From an uncultured bacterium (GTDB lineage: Bacteria; Verrucomicrobiota; Kiritimatiellia; RFP12; UBA1067), in contig CACZAK010000005.1 of the NCBI GenBank assembly GCA_902779075.1, forward strand, positions 1 through 64,000: a stretch of DNA of 64,000 nt, written 5' to 3'. Positions within the stretch are counted from its first letter, which is position 1. Every line of letters begins with the position of its first letter. This document shows, one piece after another, positions 13,766 to 22,267 of this stretch. The translations under genes and the position numbers were made by a program. Under the pieces are notes generated by a model. The model searched no databases. It was not told where the DNA came from and was given only the letters and a program-made list of their open reading frames with translations.

Positions 13766-13968
13766 ACCGCCACCTGCATGAGAGCGGAACGCTCGATTGT
13801 GACGTTGTTCTCGGCTGCAACCTCAAGATAGCCGGCTATCGCCTCCTTGAGCATCTCGTTCAACTCGTCAAGCGTGTCAGCCTCCGTGACGCAACCAGGC
13901 AGCTCAGGCACTTCTGCCCAGTAACCGCCTTCTTCCGCCTCGTGGACTATTGCATTGTAGATGCTCAT
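13762..13968 (-). CDS. HicB-like antitoxin
   Basis: 68 residues, the partial RNase H fold of HicB: YNAIVHEAEEGGYWAEVPELPGCVTEADTLDELNEMLKEAI. The PELPGC motif is diagnostic. There is no C-terminal DNA-binding domain. The order is HicB first, then a four-base overlap (GTGA) into a truncated HicA remnant, so this is now an orphan antitoxin. ATG 13,968 matches the family start. Confidence 0.88.
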   Translation of the reverse strand: MSIYNAIVHEAEEGGYWAEVPELPGCVTEADTLDELNEMLKEAIAGYLEVAAENNVTIERSALMQVAV

Positions 13969-14057
13969 TTTTAGCCCTTCTTTCCGTGAACGCAGCCATT
14001 GTCCCACATCTCTCCGCCTAAGTCAATCCCTTCTCCTAAGTTCCATCAAAATCGAAA

Positions 14058-14081
14058 GCCCGCCCGCTCACGCGGACGGGC
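14058..14081. terminator. Shared GCCCGCCCGC hairpin
   Basis: Third copy of the GCCCGCCCGC/GCGGACGGGC hairpin, downstream of the minus-strand PEP-CTERM gene. Between it and 14,205 lie several GCCAATGTTGCC-type repeats and no gene. Confidence 0.65.
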
Positions 14082-14204
14082 TCTCTTCTTGAATGCGCCA
14101 TTGGTGCCAATGTTGCCAGTTTTCAATTCCAACCATCAATGGACTTGGCACCCTTTGGCATTGGAAATTGGCACTGGCAACATTTTCACATTGGCAACAT
14201 TTCC

Positions 14205-14786
14205 TTACTTCTGCTTACGGCGCAGCGCGAGCATCGCACCACCGACGAGGAGCAGCAGACCAGAGGTCGGCTCCGGGGCATCGCCACCGCTCGTTCCGCC
14301 GCCGCCAGAGGTCTTGACGTCAGCCCAAGCACCAGCGGCCTGCTGCGCGGAATAAGAGCCGCTCAACGTCTCAAATGACTTGACTTCGGTCAGGTAGTAG
14401 TGGGACGCATCCGTAATCGTCGCTGTGTCGAAGACCACGAGATATGCTGACGATGCCGTAGCATCCTTGAGACCCAATGTGGCGTTATCAACTGCTGTAG
14501 AGGTGTACTTGCCCGCATCAGTAGGCGTCCAACTGTACATGGTCTGCTTCTTCGTACCGCCCGCACCATCATCAACGTCAAACTTCAATGCATCGATCAT
14601 CGCGGTCGCACCACTTAGGGCCTTGAAATCGCTCTGCGAGAGCGTCGCGGCATTCACGAAGTAGGCCACGCCGGAGATGGGGTTGCCCGATCCGTCCTTG
14701 ACATTGGTGCATGTCCATGACACCGATGCCGCTTGAACAGATGCCGCCGTAGCAGCAGCCGCCAAGATAAACATTAGTTTCTTCAT
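14205..14786 (-). CDS. PEP-CTERM sorted protein
   Basis: 193 residues: signal peptide MKKLMFILAAAATAASVQA, body VSWTCTNVKDGSGNPISGVAYF ... VVFDTATITDASHYYL, Gly-rich linker and intact anchor PEPTSGLLLLVGGAMLAL with the RRKQK tail. It is the intact sister of the damaged gene at 2882-3469. It lies 61 bp after the two-repeat surface protein gene on the same strand, so both are probably one transcript from the promoter at 15,846. It is predicted to be exported and processed by an exosortase. Confidence 0.92.
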   Translation of the reverse strand: MKKLMFILAAAATAASVQAASVSWTCTNVKDGSGNPISGVAYFVNAATLSQSDFKALSGATAMIDALKFDVDDGAGGTKKQTMYSWTPTDAGKYTSTAVDNATLGLKDATASSAYLVVFDTATITDASHYYLTEVKSFETLSGSYSAQQAAGAWADVKTSGGGGTSGGDAPEPTSGLLLLVGGAMLALRRKQK

Positions 14787-14847
14787 TTTCATTTTCCTTT
14801 TTGTTTTCAGTTTCTGCACGGTACACTATGCACCGCACAAAATTGTA

Positions 14848-15597
14848 TTAGAGTTCCGGAAAGCGGAGATACCCCGCCTGCGATGCATACATCATGAAAC
14901 CCTCGCCAGCAGCGAACGTGTAAACAGCCAGCTCGTCCTCCATTTCATCGTACCAACCAGCGGGCATATCGTCATCATACTCATCTTTGCCATAGTAGGC
15001 GTAGGAGTTCTGCATCACACCAAGAGGCGAGAGGAACTGAATATTCACCGCGCCATCGCCGATGTATTCTCCTTCGCCGTCAACGGGAATGATGTCCTGA
15101 ATGTTGACGGTGGTAGGACGGATGTTGCCCTGCGGCGAGAGGTTCTTGCGGAAAGGAACATCGGTCTCGGCCATGTTCACTTCGCCGGAATACTGGAAGT
15201 TGAATGCATCTGACGAGTAAATCATAAACCCTTCGGATGCGCTGAAGGTATAGACGGCCAATTCATCTTCCATTTCGTCATACCAGCCAGCGGGCGTACC
15301 ATCATCATACTCGTTCTTGCCATAGTAAGCGTAGGAGTTCTGCATTACGCCGAGGGGTGAGAGGAACTGAACGTTCACCGCGCCATCACCGACATAATCG
15401 CCATCATCATCGACTGGAATCAGCGACTGAATGTCAAGCGCACCACCCGCGACACCAATCTGGTCGAACGTGCAAACCTGCTGAGAAAGGTTCTTCCCAA
15501 CAGCTTTCGTCTGGAACCCGACCGTGTTGGCGGACTCAATCGCGCCTACTGCGCCGCAGAACGCCGCGAGCGCTGTTGCAATCATAAGTTTCTTCAT
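14848..15597 (-). CDS. Two-repeat secreted surface protein
   Basis: 249 residues and the intact member of this family in the window. Signal peptide MKKLMIATALAAFCGAVGA, then IESANTVGFQTKAVGKNLSQQ and two tandem repeats of about 110 residues (LDIQSLIPVDDDGDYVGDGAVNVQFLSPLGVMQNSYAYYGKNEYDD and its match), ending in YLRFPEL. Acidic DG/DD clusters could bind calcium. It is encoded just upstream of a PEP-CTERM gene, as in the other two copies, suggesting the pair works together at the cell surface. Function unknown. Confidence 0.85.
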   Translation of the reverse strand: MKKLMIATALAAFCGAVGAIESANTVGFQTKAVGKNLSQQVCTFDQIGVAGGALDIQSLIPVDDDGDYVGDGAVNVQFLSPLGVMQNSYAYYGKNEYDDGTPAGWYDEMEDELAVYTFSASEGFMIYSSDAFNFQYSGEVNMAETDVPFRKNLSPQGNIRPTTVNIQDIIPVDGEGEYIGDGAVNIQFLSPLGVMQNSYAYYGKDEYDDDMPAGWYDEMEDELAVYTFAAGEGFMMYASQAGYLRFPEL

Positions 15598-15874
15598 TTT
15601 TCGTTTCCTTTTCATTCCCCAGATTGCTCTGGGTCGTAGAGTTGGGAATTGCATCAGTTGATCCTTGGGTCGTGGGCGTGATCCGATCCCTGTCGGATGA
15701 CGTTGGTCACGAATGTCCGAATCGCCTTCTGTCGTTCCTTTCCACTACTTGTTTTTGCTTTCCCTTAGCCGCACACGCGGTTTATCGGGCGTTCTCGAAC
15801 CGTCGAAGGCATTTCATGTGCCTAGCCTGGTCTTTGAACGGCGCAAGTGTATCATATTGTCGGGCGGAGCGCAA
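15598..15874 (-). promoter_or_regulatory. Promoter and long leader of the surface-protein pair
   Basis: TTGCGC (15,869-15,874), 17 bp, extended -10 TGA-TACACT (15,846-15,851). A leader of about 240 nt follows, with GAAAAGGAAACG before the ATG at 15,597. It is the same promoter type as the NYN and DUF3800 loci. Confidence 0.65.
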
Positions 15875-16059
15875 GGGGGTTTTTGAAAAAAGTTGAAAAA
15901 AGTTTTTGGGCGGAGCGGGCACCTTTTGCCTGGCCTTTTTCGAACCGAAAGGTTTTTGCGGGGCGCTTGGCCTTGTGCGAAGCGTGTGCGGGCCGTTGGT
16001 GCGCGACGGGGCGCGCACTGCAAAACTGCTCCGCGCGCAGCCGATGGCGAAGCAATTGC

Positions 16060-16430
16060 CTTGTCTTTCACCCGCAGGGCCTGGCCGCGACGGAGCGCGG
16101 CCCTCCCAATGTCGGGGGCGCGGCTCGCCGGGACGGCTCGCCCCACCGAGGCCGCGACGGAGCGCGGCCCTCCCATCTTGCGGCTCGCCGGGACGGCTCG
16201 CCCCACCGGCGGCCGCGACGGAGCGCGGGAAATGTTGCCAATGTGGAAATGTTGCCAATGGCCAATGGGGCAAGCGGGCGCGGAGGCCCGCTGGGGATTT
16301 GCGGGCATGGAAGCCCGCCACCCCGAATGAGGGCGGCCGCGGAAGCCCGCCACCCCGAGCGTGGGCGGGCGCGGGGAATGTTTTTTAGCCACAAAGAACG
16401 CAAAGAGCGCAAAGGTGGGATGAAGGGGTG
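16060..16430. repeat. Dispersed GC-rich palindrome cluster
   Basis: Three copies of the GGCCGCGACGGAGCGCGGCC palindrome (near 16,085, 16,150 and 16,205), alternating with CTCGCCGGGACGGCTCGCC, then two TGTTGCCAATG units and two CGCCACCCCGA units. No gene is supported in 15,875-16,954. Confidence 0.75.
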
Positions 16431-16435
16431 AGGGA

Positions 16436-16640
16436 GGGAATTGGGAATTGGGAATTGGGAATTGGGGAGTGGGGAGTGGGGAATTGGGGAGTGGGGAGTG
16501 GGGAGTGGGGAATTGGGGAGTGGGGAGTGGGGAGTGGGAATTGGGAATGTTGCCAATGTGGAAATGTTGCCAGTTCCAATGTTGCCAATGGCCAATGGGG
16601 CGGGCACGGCTCGCCGGGACGGCTCGCCCCACCTGGGGCG
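16436..16640. repeat. GGGAATT/GGGGAGT short tandem repeats with GTTGCCAATG block
   Basis: About 100 bp of GGGAATT and GGGGAGT heptamers, then GTTGCCAATGTGGAAATGTT-type repeats and one CTCGCCGGGACGGCTCGCC. The same modules recur in the same order at 18,160-18,295. Confidence 0.75.
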
Positions 16641-16954
16641 GTGGATGGTGTGGTCATTGGATAGTCCTTGGCGTGTGCGAAGCAGTTTTGCCGTGCGCGC
16701 CCTGTTTTTGCCGTGCGCGCCCTGTGCGCGCACCAAAGGTGAGTAAATGCTTCGCACATGGTCAAGCGCTCCGCAAAGACGCGCGCGGTATGGGCATGGT
16801 GGGTGAAAGTTTTGTGCGAAGCACTCCCCTTTCCCAAATGACGGCGGGCACGGAGAATGGCTTTTTAGCCACAAAGATCACAAAGGGGGCAAAGTGGGGG
16901 AATGTTGCTGACTGGGAGAGCCGTCATCTTGGCGGCGGTCGCGGGGCGACCGCC
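16641..16954. repeat. Segment duplicated at 17,930-18,130
   Basis: Shares TGTGCGAAGCAGTTTTGCCG, GTCAAGCGCTCCGCAAAGAC and a 'TTTTTAGCCACAAAG' stretch with the later interval. It encodes nothing convincing. Confidence 0.6.
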
Positions 16955-17602
16955 CTACCGCCATGCGGGCGGGCGGTGGATGAAACGGCCGTTGGGGAGC
17001 GGAACGACGTCGGGTAACTGGCAGCGGGCGGGCAGGTCGCGGGGGATTGTCGTGCAGAATGTTGAATGGAATCTAAGGTCTGTCGCACGTTCGTGCGGAT
17101 TGAAGACGATGACCTTGCGGCGGAGCTGGTAGCGGATAAGGTTGAGTGGTGCTATGAAATCAGCGTCACCGCTGACTATGGCGAATGCCTCTGCGGCATT
17201 TGCGTAGGCGTCCTTGAGAAGTTCGGTAACGAGATTCACGTCGGAACGCTTTTCCTCCATCTTCATCACATGCACATAACCTTCAACCGCATTGTCGCAC
17301 TCGCGGCATTCGGCGTTCACGGATGGAACCCACGCCTTGTTCTTATTGTAGTAGCCTTCGATGATTTTCACGCCGCCATGCGCCTCAATGGCGCTGAGGT
17401 AGAGATTTTGCCGTTCTACTGCGGCGGCATCATGCGGATAGGTCTTCACGCGGGCGGTAAAATATTTGACATTGACAAGGTCATGGCCTTCTGACAAGAG
17501 GCCGCGAACGAGAGCGGCGACGTCGAGCCACTTGTAGCGTGGGCATCTGCGCAAGAGTCCGTGGTAGAGGTTTCCCCCGTCAATATAAGCTATCGTCTTC
17601 AT
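16955..17602 (-). CDS. NYN-domain protein (putative RNase)
   Basis: 215 residues. [12 protein letters not shown] at the N-terminus, [14 protein letters not shown] and [11 protein letters not shown] give the three acidic NYN motifs; CREC is the family CxxC; and [27 protein letters not shown] is the conserved tail. ATG 17,602 was chosen because the paralogues start here and an AACAAGG site precedes it; the upstream in-frame codons are leader. It is monocistronic and sits between two blocks of dispersed repeats. Confidence 0.88.
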   Translation of the reverse strand: MKTIAYIDGGNLYHGLLRRCPRYKWLDVAALVRGLLSEGHDLVNVKYFTARVKTYPHDAAAVERQNLYLSAIEAHGGVKIIEGYYNKNKAWVPSVNAECRECDNAVEGYVHVMKMEEKRSDVNLVTELLKDAYANAAEAFAIVSGDADFIAPLNLIRYQLRRKVIVFNPHERATDLRFHSTFCTTIPRDLPARCQLPDVVPLPNGRFIHRPPAWR

Positions 17603-17738
17603 CCTTGTTCCTAAAATTGCTAAGGCCCCGGTCCTTTTGGACCGGAGCCCCGCTCCGCGTTGGCAGAACCGTGCGGCTGGATAAGAACCCATCAAGGGGT
17701 TCGGCAAGTAGTTTAGCACATCTCGTGCGGCGGTGCAA
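17603..17738 (-). promoter_or_regulatory. Promoter and hairpin leader of NYN gene 3
   Basis: TTGCAC (17,733-17,738), 17 bp, TAAACT (17,710-17,715). The leader stem GGCTCCGGTCC/GGACCGGGGCC at 17,624-17,649 is followed by TTAGCAATTTT, ending 15 bases before the ATG. Confidence 0.73.
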
Positions 17739-17769
17739 GGGGGGTGCGTGCGAAAAAAGTTTTTGGGAA

Positions 17770-18392
17770 GTAGTGGAAGTGTTGCCAATGTGGAAATGTT
17801 GCCAGTTCCAATGTTGCCAATGGCCAATGGGGCGGGCGTGGCTCGCCGGGACGGCCCTTCCATCTTGCGGCAGCGACGGAGCGCGGCCCTCCCATGTTGC
17901 GGCTCGCCGGGACGGCTCGCCCCACCTGGGGCGGTGGATGGTGTGGTCATTGGATAGTCCTTGGCGTGTGCGAAGCAGTTTTGCCGTGCGCGCCCTGTGC
18001 ACGTGGTCAAGCGCTCCGCAAAGACGCGCGCGGTATAGGCATGGTGGGTGAAAGCTTTGTGCGAAGCACTCCCCTTTCCCGGGTGTGGGACGGCCGCGGG
18101 GAATGTTTTTTAGCCACAAAGAACGCAAAGAGCGTAAAGGTGGGATGAAGGGGTGAGGGAGGAAATTGGGAATTGGGAATTGGGAATTGGGAATTGGGAA
18201 TTGGGAATGTTGCCAATGTGGAAATGCTGCCAGTTCCAATGTTGCCAATGGCCAATGGGGCGGGCACGGCTCGCCGGGACGGCTCGCCCCACCTTGCGGC
18301 CGCGACGGAGCGCGGCCCTCCCATGTTGCGGGCGCGGAGGCCCGCTGGGGATTTGCGGGGGTGGAAGCCCGCCACCCCGAATGTGGGCGGCC
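17770..18392. repeat. Composite dispersed-repeat block
   Basis: Contains GTTGCCAATG repeats, CTCGCCGGGACGGCTCGCC, two CGCGACGGAGCGCGGCC palindromes, the segment shared with 16,641-16,954, GGGAATT heptamers, and a second round of the same modules. No gene is supported. Confidence 0.75.
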
Positions 18393-19049
18393 CTACCGCC
18401 ATGCGGGCGGGCAGTGGATGAAGCGGTCGCCGCGCTTTCCGTAGGGGATTGTGTCGGGCAGTTGGCATTGCGCCGGAAGGTCGCGGGGGATGTTTTGATA
18501 GTACGAGGCCGCCATCTTCAAGTTGACACTGAAACTTTCATGCGGGTTAAAAACACAAACTCGTTTCCCGAGCTTGCCACGAACGGCTTCTATTGTGCCA
18601 ACCTGATCTGTGTCTCCAGTGAAAAGGAAGAAACTGTCGGCCATATTCTGGAAAGCATCAAGCATTACGGCGACGGAAAAATTGACATCCGAACGTTTCT
18701 CTTCAAGCTTGACAACGGGGACGTAGCCATTGATAACGACATCGCATGTGCGGCACCGATGTTCAACAACCGGAGCAAGCGTCTTGTTCTTCGCGTAGAA
18801 TCCCTGTACAATCGTTATCAGTGGCATTGCCGATAAGGCCTGCAAGTAAACCTTCTGGCGATCTACAGCGTCAGCATCGTGAGGATACGTCTTGATTGGG
18901 GCCGTAAAGTACTTGATGCCGACAACCTTCTGGTCAGGACGAAGGAACCATTTGACGAAAGCAACAAGATCGAGCCACTTATACGGCGTTCCCTTAAGAA
19001 AGCCGTAATACAGATTGTAACCATCAATATAGGCAATGACGCGTTTCAT
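18393..19049 (-). CDS. NYN-domain protein (putative RNase)
   Basis: 218 residues. Acidic motifs: [27 protein letters not shown] and FTGDTDQVGT, where the usual GDAD reads GDTD. CRTC is the CxxC. The C-terminus RDLPAQCQLPD ... RFIHCPPAW matches the paralogues. ATG 19,049 follows AAGGAGAGAC. Fourth NYN locus of the window, again alone behind its own promoter and structured leader. Confidence 0.88.
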   Translation of the reverse strand: MKRVIAYIDGYNLYYGFLKGTPYKWLDLVAFVKWFLRPDQKVVGIKYFTAPIKTYPHDADAVDRQKVYLQALSAMPLITIVQGFYAKNKTLAPVVEHRCRTCDVVINGYVPVVKLEEKRSDVNFSVAVMLDAFQNMADSFFLFTGDTDQVGTIEAVRGKLGKRVCVFNPHESFSVNLKMAASYYQNIPRDLPAQCQLPDTIPYGKRGDRFIHCPPAWR

Positions 19050-19162
19050 GTCTCTCCTTGAAAATGCGATGACCTCAACCTTGCGATTGAGGTCATGCTC
19101 CGCTTAGACCGAGTCTGGCGGGTTGATGGCAGTAGTTTATCAAATCTCGGCGTGTGGCACAA
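19050..19162 (-). promoter_or_regulatory. Promoter and hairpin leader of NYN gene 4
   Basis: TTGTGC (19,157-19,162), 17 bp, extended -10 TGA-TAAACT (19,134-19,139). The perfect stem ATGACCTCAA/TTGAGGTCAT at 19,069-19,096 is followed by CGCATTTTC and then the ribosome site. Confidence 0.75.
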
Positions 19163-19189
19163 GGCCGCGCGCGGAAAAGTTTTTGGCAA

Positions 19190-19316
19190 GTAGTGGAAAT
19201 GTTGCCAATGTGGGAGTATTGCCAGTTCCAATGTTGCCAATGGCCAATGGGGTGGGCGCGGCTCGCCGAAACGGCTCACCCCACCGGGCGGCCGCGACGG
19301 AGCGCGGCCCTCCCAG
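19190..19316. repeat. GTTGCCAATG and palindrome repeats
   Basis: Two GTTGCCAATG units, one CTCGCCGAAACGGCTCACC and one CGCGACGGAGCGCGGCC palindrome, the last block before the element starting at 19,440. Confidence 0.7.
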
Positions 19317-19337
19317 ATTAGTTTTGTAAAAACCATA

Positions 19338-19366
19338 TTGAAATCCACCACAGGATTTTGTAAACT
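19338..19366 (+). promoter_or_regulatory. Promoter of the HTH gene
   Basis: TTGAAA, 17 bp, TAAACT, 73 bp before the ATG at 19,440. Confidence 0.55.
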
Positions 19367-19439
19367 TTTCGCAAAACAATCGGCAATGAAAGAACTCAAT
19401 TTCATCAAATAAACGAAGAGATAGGAAGGAGAATTCGAC

Positions 19440-20465
19440 ATGACCATCCCATCGGAATATCTGCCGCAAAGCGTGCCGGACGAAATCATGCCGCCCGATG
19501 ATGAAATTGAAGCAATGATGAAAGACGTTGCGAAACTCATCGAGGACAACTTTCACATGAGTTTCGAGATGTTCGCAACCGGAATCCTCATCCAGCAAAT
19601 CAAAGAAGCGGACGAAGCCGCAGAACGACGCTTCAAGGAATTCCTCCCCAAGATCAATTGGTTTGGTGAGATCACGCCGAGGAAGGCGATTTTGCAAGAC
19701 GTGATTTCAGATTACGCTTCTGCCTCCGTCGAAGTCCGCGGCAGATGGAGGGATTACAAATCGTCGTTGGATATTACAGAAACACCGGCTATACCGAATA
19801 GTCCGTCATTTGGCGGAAGGATGCGTCCACAAGAAAATGATAGTCCCTCCGCAATCATATCAGAAGACAAGGCCAATACGATTAGGAGTATCAGGGCAAA
19901 GACGAAGGTCAAACTTCTTGGCGGAATCTGCCGTTTAGATTTCACCATAAACACGTTAAATCTCATTATGCCGGATGGCAAAAAGATTGATTCACCCCTG
20001 AACGGTGTGGCGAATCAAATAGCGGAGGCGCTACCGCCATTGTTTTTCGCCAAGCTCAAAGAGGTATTCAAGTCCATGTTGAGCGCAAGCGTCAGGGAAG
20101 TGTATGATGAGATTATGCAAGACAACGCAGAACAGCTCAATCGCATTGAAACCAAAGTCGGCGAACTGCACAAGGCGGCGCACATTCGTGGCGGTCGCCC
20201 ACGCAAAGGGCGGGCAAAGTACACTCAAAGAGATATTGCGGAGATGATAGGCCGTAACGAGGACACCATTCGCCGTTGGGAGAACGGCGAAAGCAAGGCT
20301 CCGCCCGGCTATTCCCGTGAATTACGCGAAAGCGGGACTTTCGAGGAATTAGTGGCATTCGTCAGCGACTACAAGGCCATGCAGCGCGTCAAGGACGCCT
20401 TGAACACCAAGCACGTTGTTCGCAACATGAGCGAAGAGCAGATGTACCGCGAATCCTTGAAATAA
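19440..20465 (+). CDS. HTH-domain protein, probable element regulator
   Basis: 341 residues. The C-terminal part carries a basic patch (GGRPRKGRAK) and a helix-turn-helix of the Xre/MerR-like type: YTQRDIAEMIGRNEDTIRRWENGES (about residues 260-285). The N-terminal 250 residues are helical with no recognised domain. ATG 19,440 follows AGGAAGGAG. As the first gene before a sigma-like gene, an HU-like gene and an integrase, it may control the element. Function inferred from the HTH only. Confidence 0.7.
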   Translation: MTIPSEYLPQSVPDEIMPPDDEIEAMMKDVAKLIEDNFHMSFEMFATGILIQQIKEADEAAERRFKEFLPKINWFGEITPRKAILQDVISDYASASVEVRGRWRDYKSSLDITETPAIPNSPSFGGRMRPQENDSPSAIISEDKANTIRSIRAKTKVKLLGGICRLDFTINTLNLIMPDGKKIDSPLNGVANQIAEALPPLFFAKLKEVFKSMLSASVREVYDEIMQDNAEQLNRIETKVGELHKAAHIRGGRPRKGRAKYTQRDIAEMIGRNEDTIRRWENGESKAPPGYSRELRESGTFEELVAFVSDYKAMQRVKDALNTKHVVRNMSEEQMYRESLK

Positions 20466-20492
20466 CCCCGCAGCTTCCCCGCACCGCAAATA

Positions 20493-20533
20493 AAAACGAC
20501 GGACAGTCCATAACGGATTGTCCGCCGTTTTTT
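20493..20533 (+). terminator. Intrinsic terminator after the HTH gene
   Basis: AAAACGACGGACAGTCC paired with GGATTGTCCGCCGTTTTTT, bidirectional in form. The rest of 20,534-20,748 has GGGAATT-type repeats (20,540-20,575) and no gene. Confidence 0.82.
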
Positions 20534-20748
20534 ATACCTAATTCCCCATTCCCAATTCCCAATTCCCTCCCATCCCTCATAAACCCCGCAAACATCCCTG
20601 CGCCCGACCCCGCTTTTATCCGGCGGAGGTGTCGGCAAGGCATCGCGGAACGGCAGTAATTTTTTTGGCGCAGACGTGATTCTCAAGTCCATGTCTCCTC
20701 GGAACGCCCAGCCGGTTGTCGGCTCGGCAAAAACCAAGGAGACACAAA

Positions 20749-21372
20749 ATGAAGAAGCAAAAACCCGAGCCGAGAAGGCTCATCCGGCACGTCAGGAAGA
20801 CTGTTGCCAACTTTGTATGGGAACACCCCGCGCTCTGGGGACAATCTAAGGCGGACGTCTTCGCCAAGGCGTTTGAAGCCGTCTGGGAATCCTGCGCGCG
20901 GACTCCGTCACAGGCAAACAAGGCGATATTCGCCGCGCTCAACAAGTGCCGCGACATCTCGAAGCACAACCGCTCGCGCCTTGAACCGTACCATGTGCGC
21001 AAGGCGGAGAGGAAGGCGGCGGATTCGAATCTCATACGCGACGTGGAAGCCGTCCGCCAGGCGGCCTTCATGTGGTTCCTGGAGGACTACGCCAGCGATT
21101 CGCAGCGCACGGCCGTCCGCGAATTCGACCGTATCCGCGTGAGGGTGACGCTCGCCGCAATGAGTCCCGCAGACCGCGAAATCGCGCGCCGGTACATGCG
21201 CCTCGGCTCGATCAAGGCAGTCGCACTGTCTTTCAACGTAGCGCCGCGCACCTACCTTCGCCGCGAGTGGGCCGACTTCAGGAAACGCTTCATCGCCGCG
21301 TGGAATGCGATCGATGAAATAAAGTTGGCGCAGGCCGTCTCGTCAAATCCATACGTTCTTGCCGGGCGGTGA
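20749..21372 (+). CDS. Sigma-region-4-like DNA-binding protein
   Basis: 207 residues, very basic. The C-terminal part looks like sigma factor region 4: MSPADREIARRYMRLGSIKAVALSFNVAPRTYLRREWADFRKRF, with the expected helix-turn-helix. The N-terminal part (VANFVWEHPALWGQSKADVFAKAFEAVWESC) is helical and could match region 2, but it lacks clear core-binding motifs. ATG 20,749 follows AAGGAGAC. It lies 49 bp before an HU-like gene and is probably cotranscribed with it. Either a divergent sigma factor or a regulator built on that fold. Confidence 0.6.
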   Translation: MKKQKPEPRRLIRHVRKTVANFVWEHPALWGQSKADVFAKAFEAVWESCARTPSQANKAIFAALNKCRDISKHNRSRLEPYHVRKAERKAADSNLIRDVEAVRQAAFMWFLEDYASDSQRTAVREFDRIRVRVTLAAMSPADREIARRYMRLGSIKAVALSFNVAPRTYLRREWADFRKRFIAAWNAIDEIKLAQAVSSNPYVLAGR

Positions 21373-21421
21373 GCGCGTGCTCGCCACGGCGGATTAAACA
21401 ACAACAACAAGGAGAAAACCA

Positions 21422-22144
21422 ATGAACATCAAACCATCCATGAAATATCGCGTCGTGCAGGGCCGCAACCCCCGTACGGGCGATGCAATCCAGCGTCCGC
21501 AGATCGTTGACCGCGAGACGTACTACATCGACCAGGTCGTGGAGTACGCGCTCAACGCGGGATACGTTCGCGGACAGTTCCACGACATGCGCGGCGCGCT
21601 GAACGGTTTCATCGAGGCCATACAGCAGCTGGGCAAGGACGGCAAGGCCGTGAACCTCAGCAACTGGCTCCGCGTCCACGCCGAGCTCACGGGGCAGCTT
21701 GACGAGACCCGTCAGCTCACCGCCGCGAACGAGCTGCACGTGGTCATCACCGCGCTTCAGGACCTGAAGAGCGACTTGGCGAAGTTCAGCTGGACGAACG
21801 TTGACGACTCTGGCGTGATTCCGAAGATCGACACCATCCTCTCGCCGGGCGGCAAGCCCTGGGAGGTCGTGAAGACCAAGGGCATCCTCGTCACGGGGCG
21901 CAACCTCTACTTCGACGCGGCCTTGGGCGACACCACCACCATCACCTACGGCGAGGGCGAGGCGAAGACGACCTTCAGCATCGTCCCGACCGAGAGCGAC
22001 TACTCGCACATGCTCTTCGGCTGGCCGACGGAGCTTGCGGACGTTGATCCCGGAACGAAGCTGACCTTCTCCTTTCGCACCCACGCGGGGATTGAGGGCG
22101 GCGCCGTTTACCCGATGACCAAGACGGTTACGCTTGTGGCGTAG
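21422..22144 (+). CDS. HU-like DNA-binding protein with Ig-like tail
   Basis: 240 residues. Residues 1-125 have the layout of HU/IHF-fold proteins of the Bacteroidetes HU-HIG kind: KYRVVQGRNPRTGDAIQRPQIVD, helices, GFIEAIQQLGKDGKAVNLSNWLRV, and a strand-rich end. Residues 130-240 are strand-rich and resemble the Ig-like DUF4469 tail (LFGWPTELADVDPGTKLTFSFRTHAG). ATG 21,422 follows AAGGAGAAAACC. It probably binds DNA or is displayed with the following LRR protein. The assignment is from overall pattern. Confidence 0.6.
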   Translation: MNIKPSMKYRVVQGRNPRTGDAIQRPQIVDRETYYIDQVVEYALNAGYVRGQFHDMRGALNGFIEAIQQLGKDGKAVNLSNWLRVHAELTGQLDETRQLTAANELHVVITALQDLKSDLAKFSWTNVDDSGVIPKIDTILSPGGKPWEVVKTKGILVTGRNLYFDAALGDTTTITYGEGEAKTTFSIVPTESDYSHMLFGWPTELADVDPGTKLTFSFRTHAGIEGGAVYPMTKTVTLVA

Positions 22145-22149
22145 TCTCT

Positions 22150-22260
22150 TGATGAGGGAATTGGGAATTGGGAATTGGGAAGTGCCATTCCCAATTCCCA
22201 ACTACCAATTCCCAATTCCCACAATTCCCAACTACCAATTCCCAACTACCACAACCAGGA
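22150..22260. repeat. GGGAATT / CCAATTC short tandem repeats
   Basis: GGAATTGGGAATTGGG heptamers in one sense, then CCCAATTCCCAACTACCAA units in the other, so the region can fold back. It fills the gap between two cotranscribed genes. Confidence 0.75.
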
Positions 22261-22267
22261 GAACATC

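Noticed and set aside
16436..16540. Long open frames on both strands through the GGGAATT repeats
   Set aside because: They are translations of simple repeats (GNWELG and similar) with no start context or homology.
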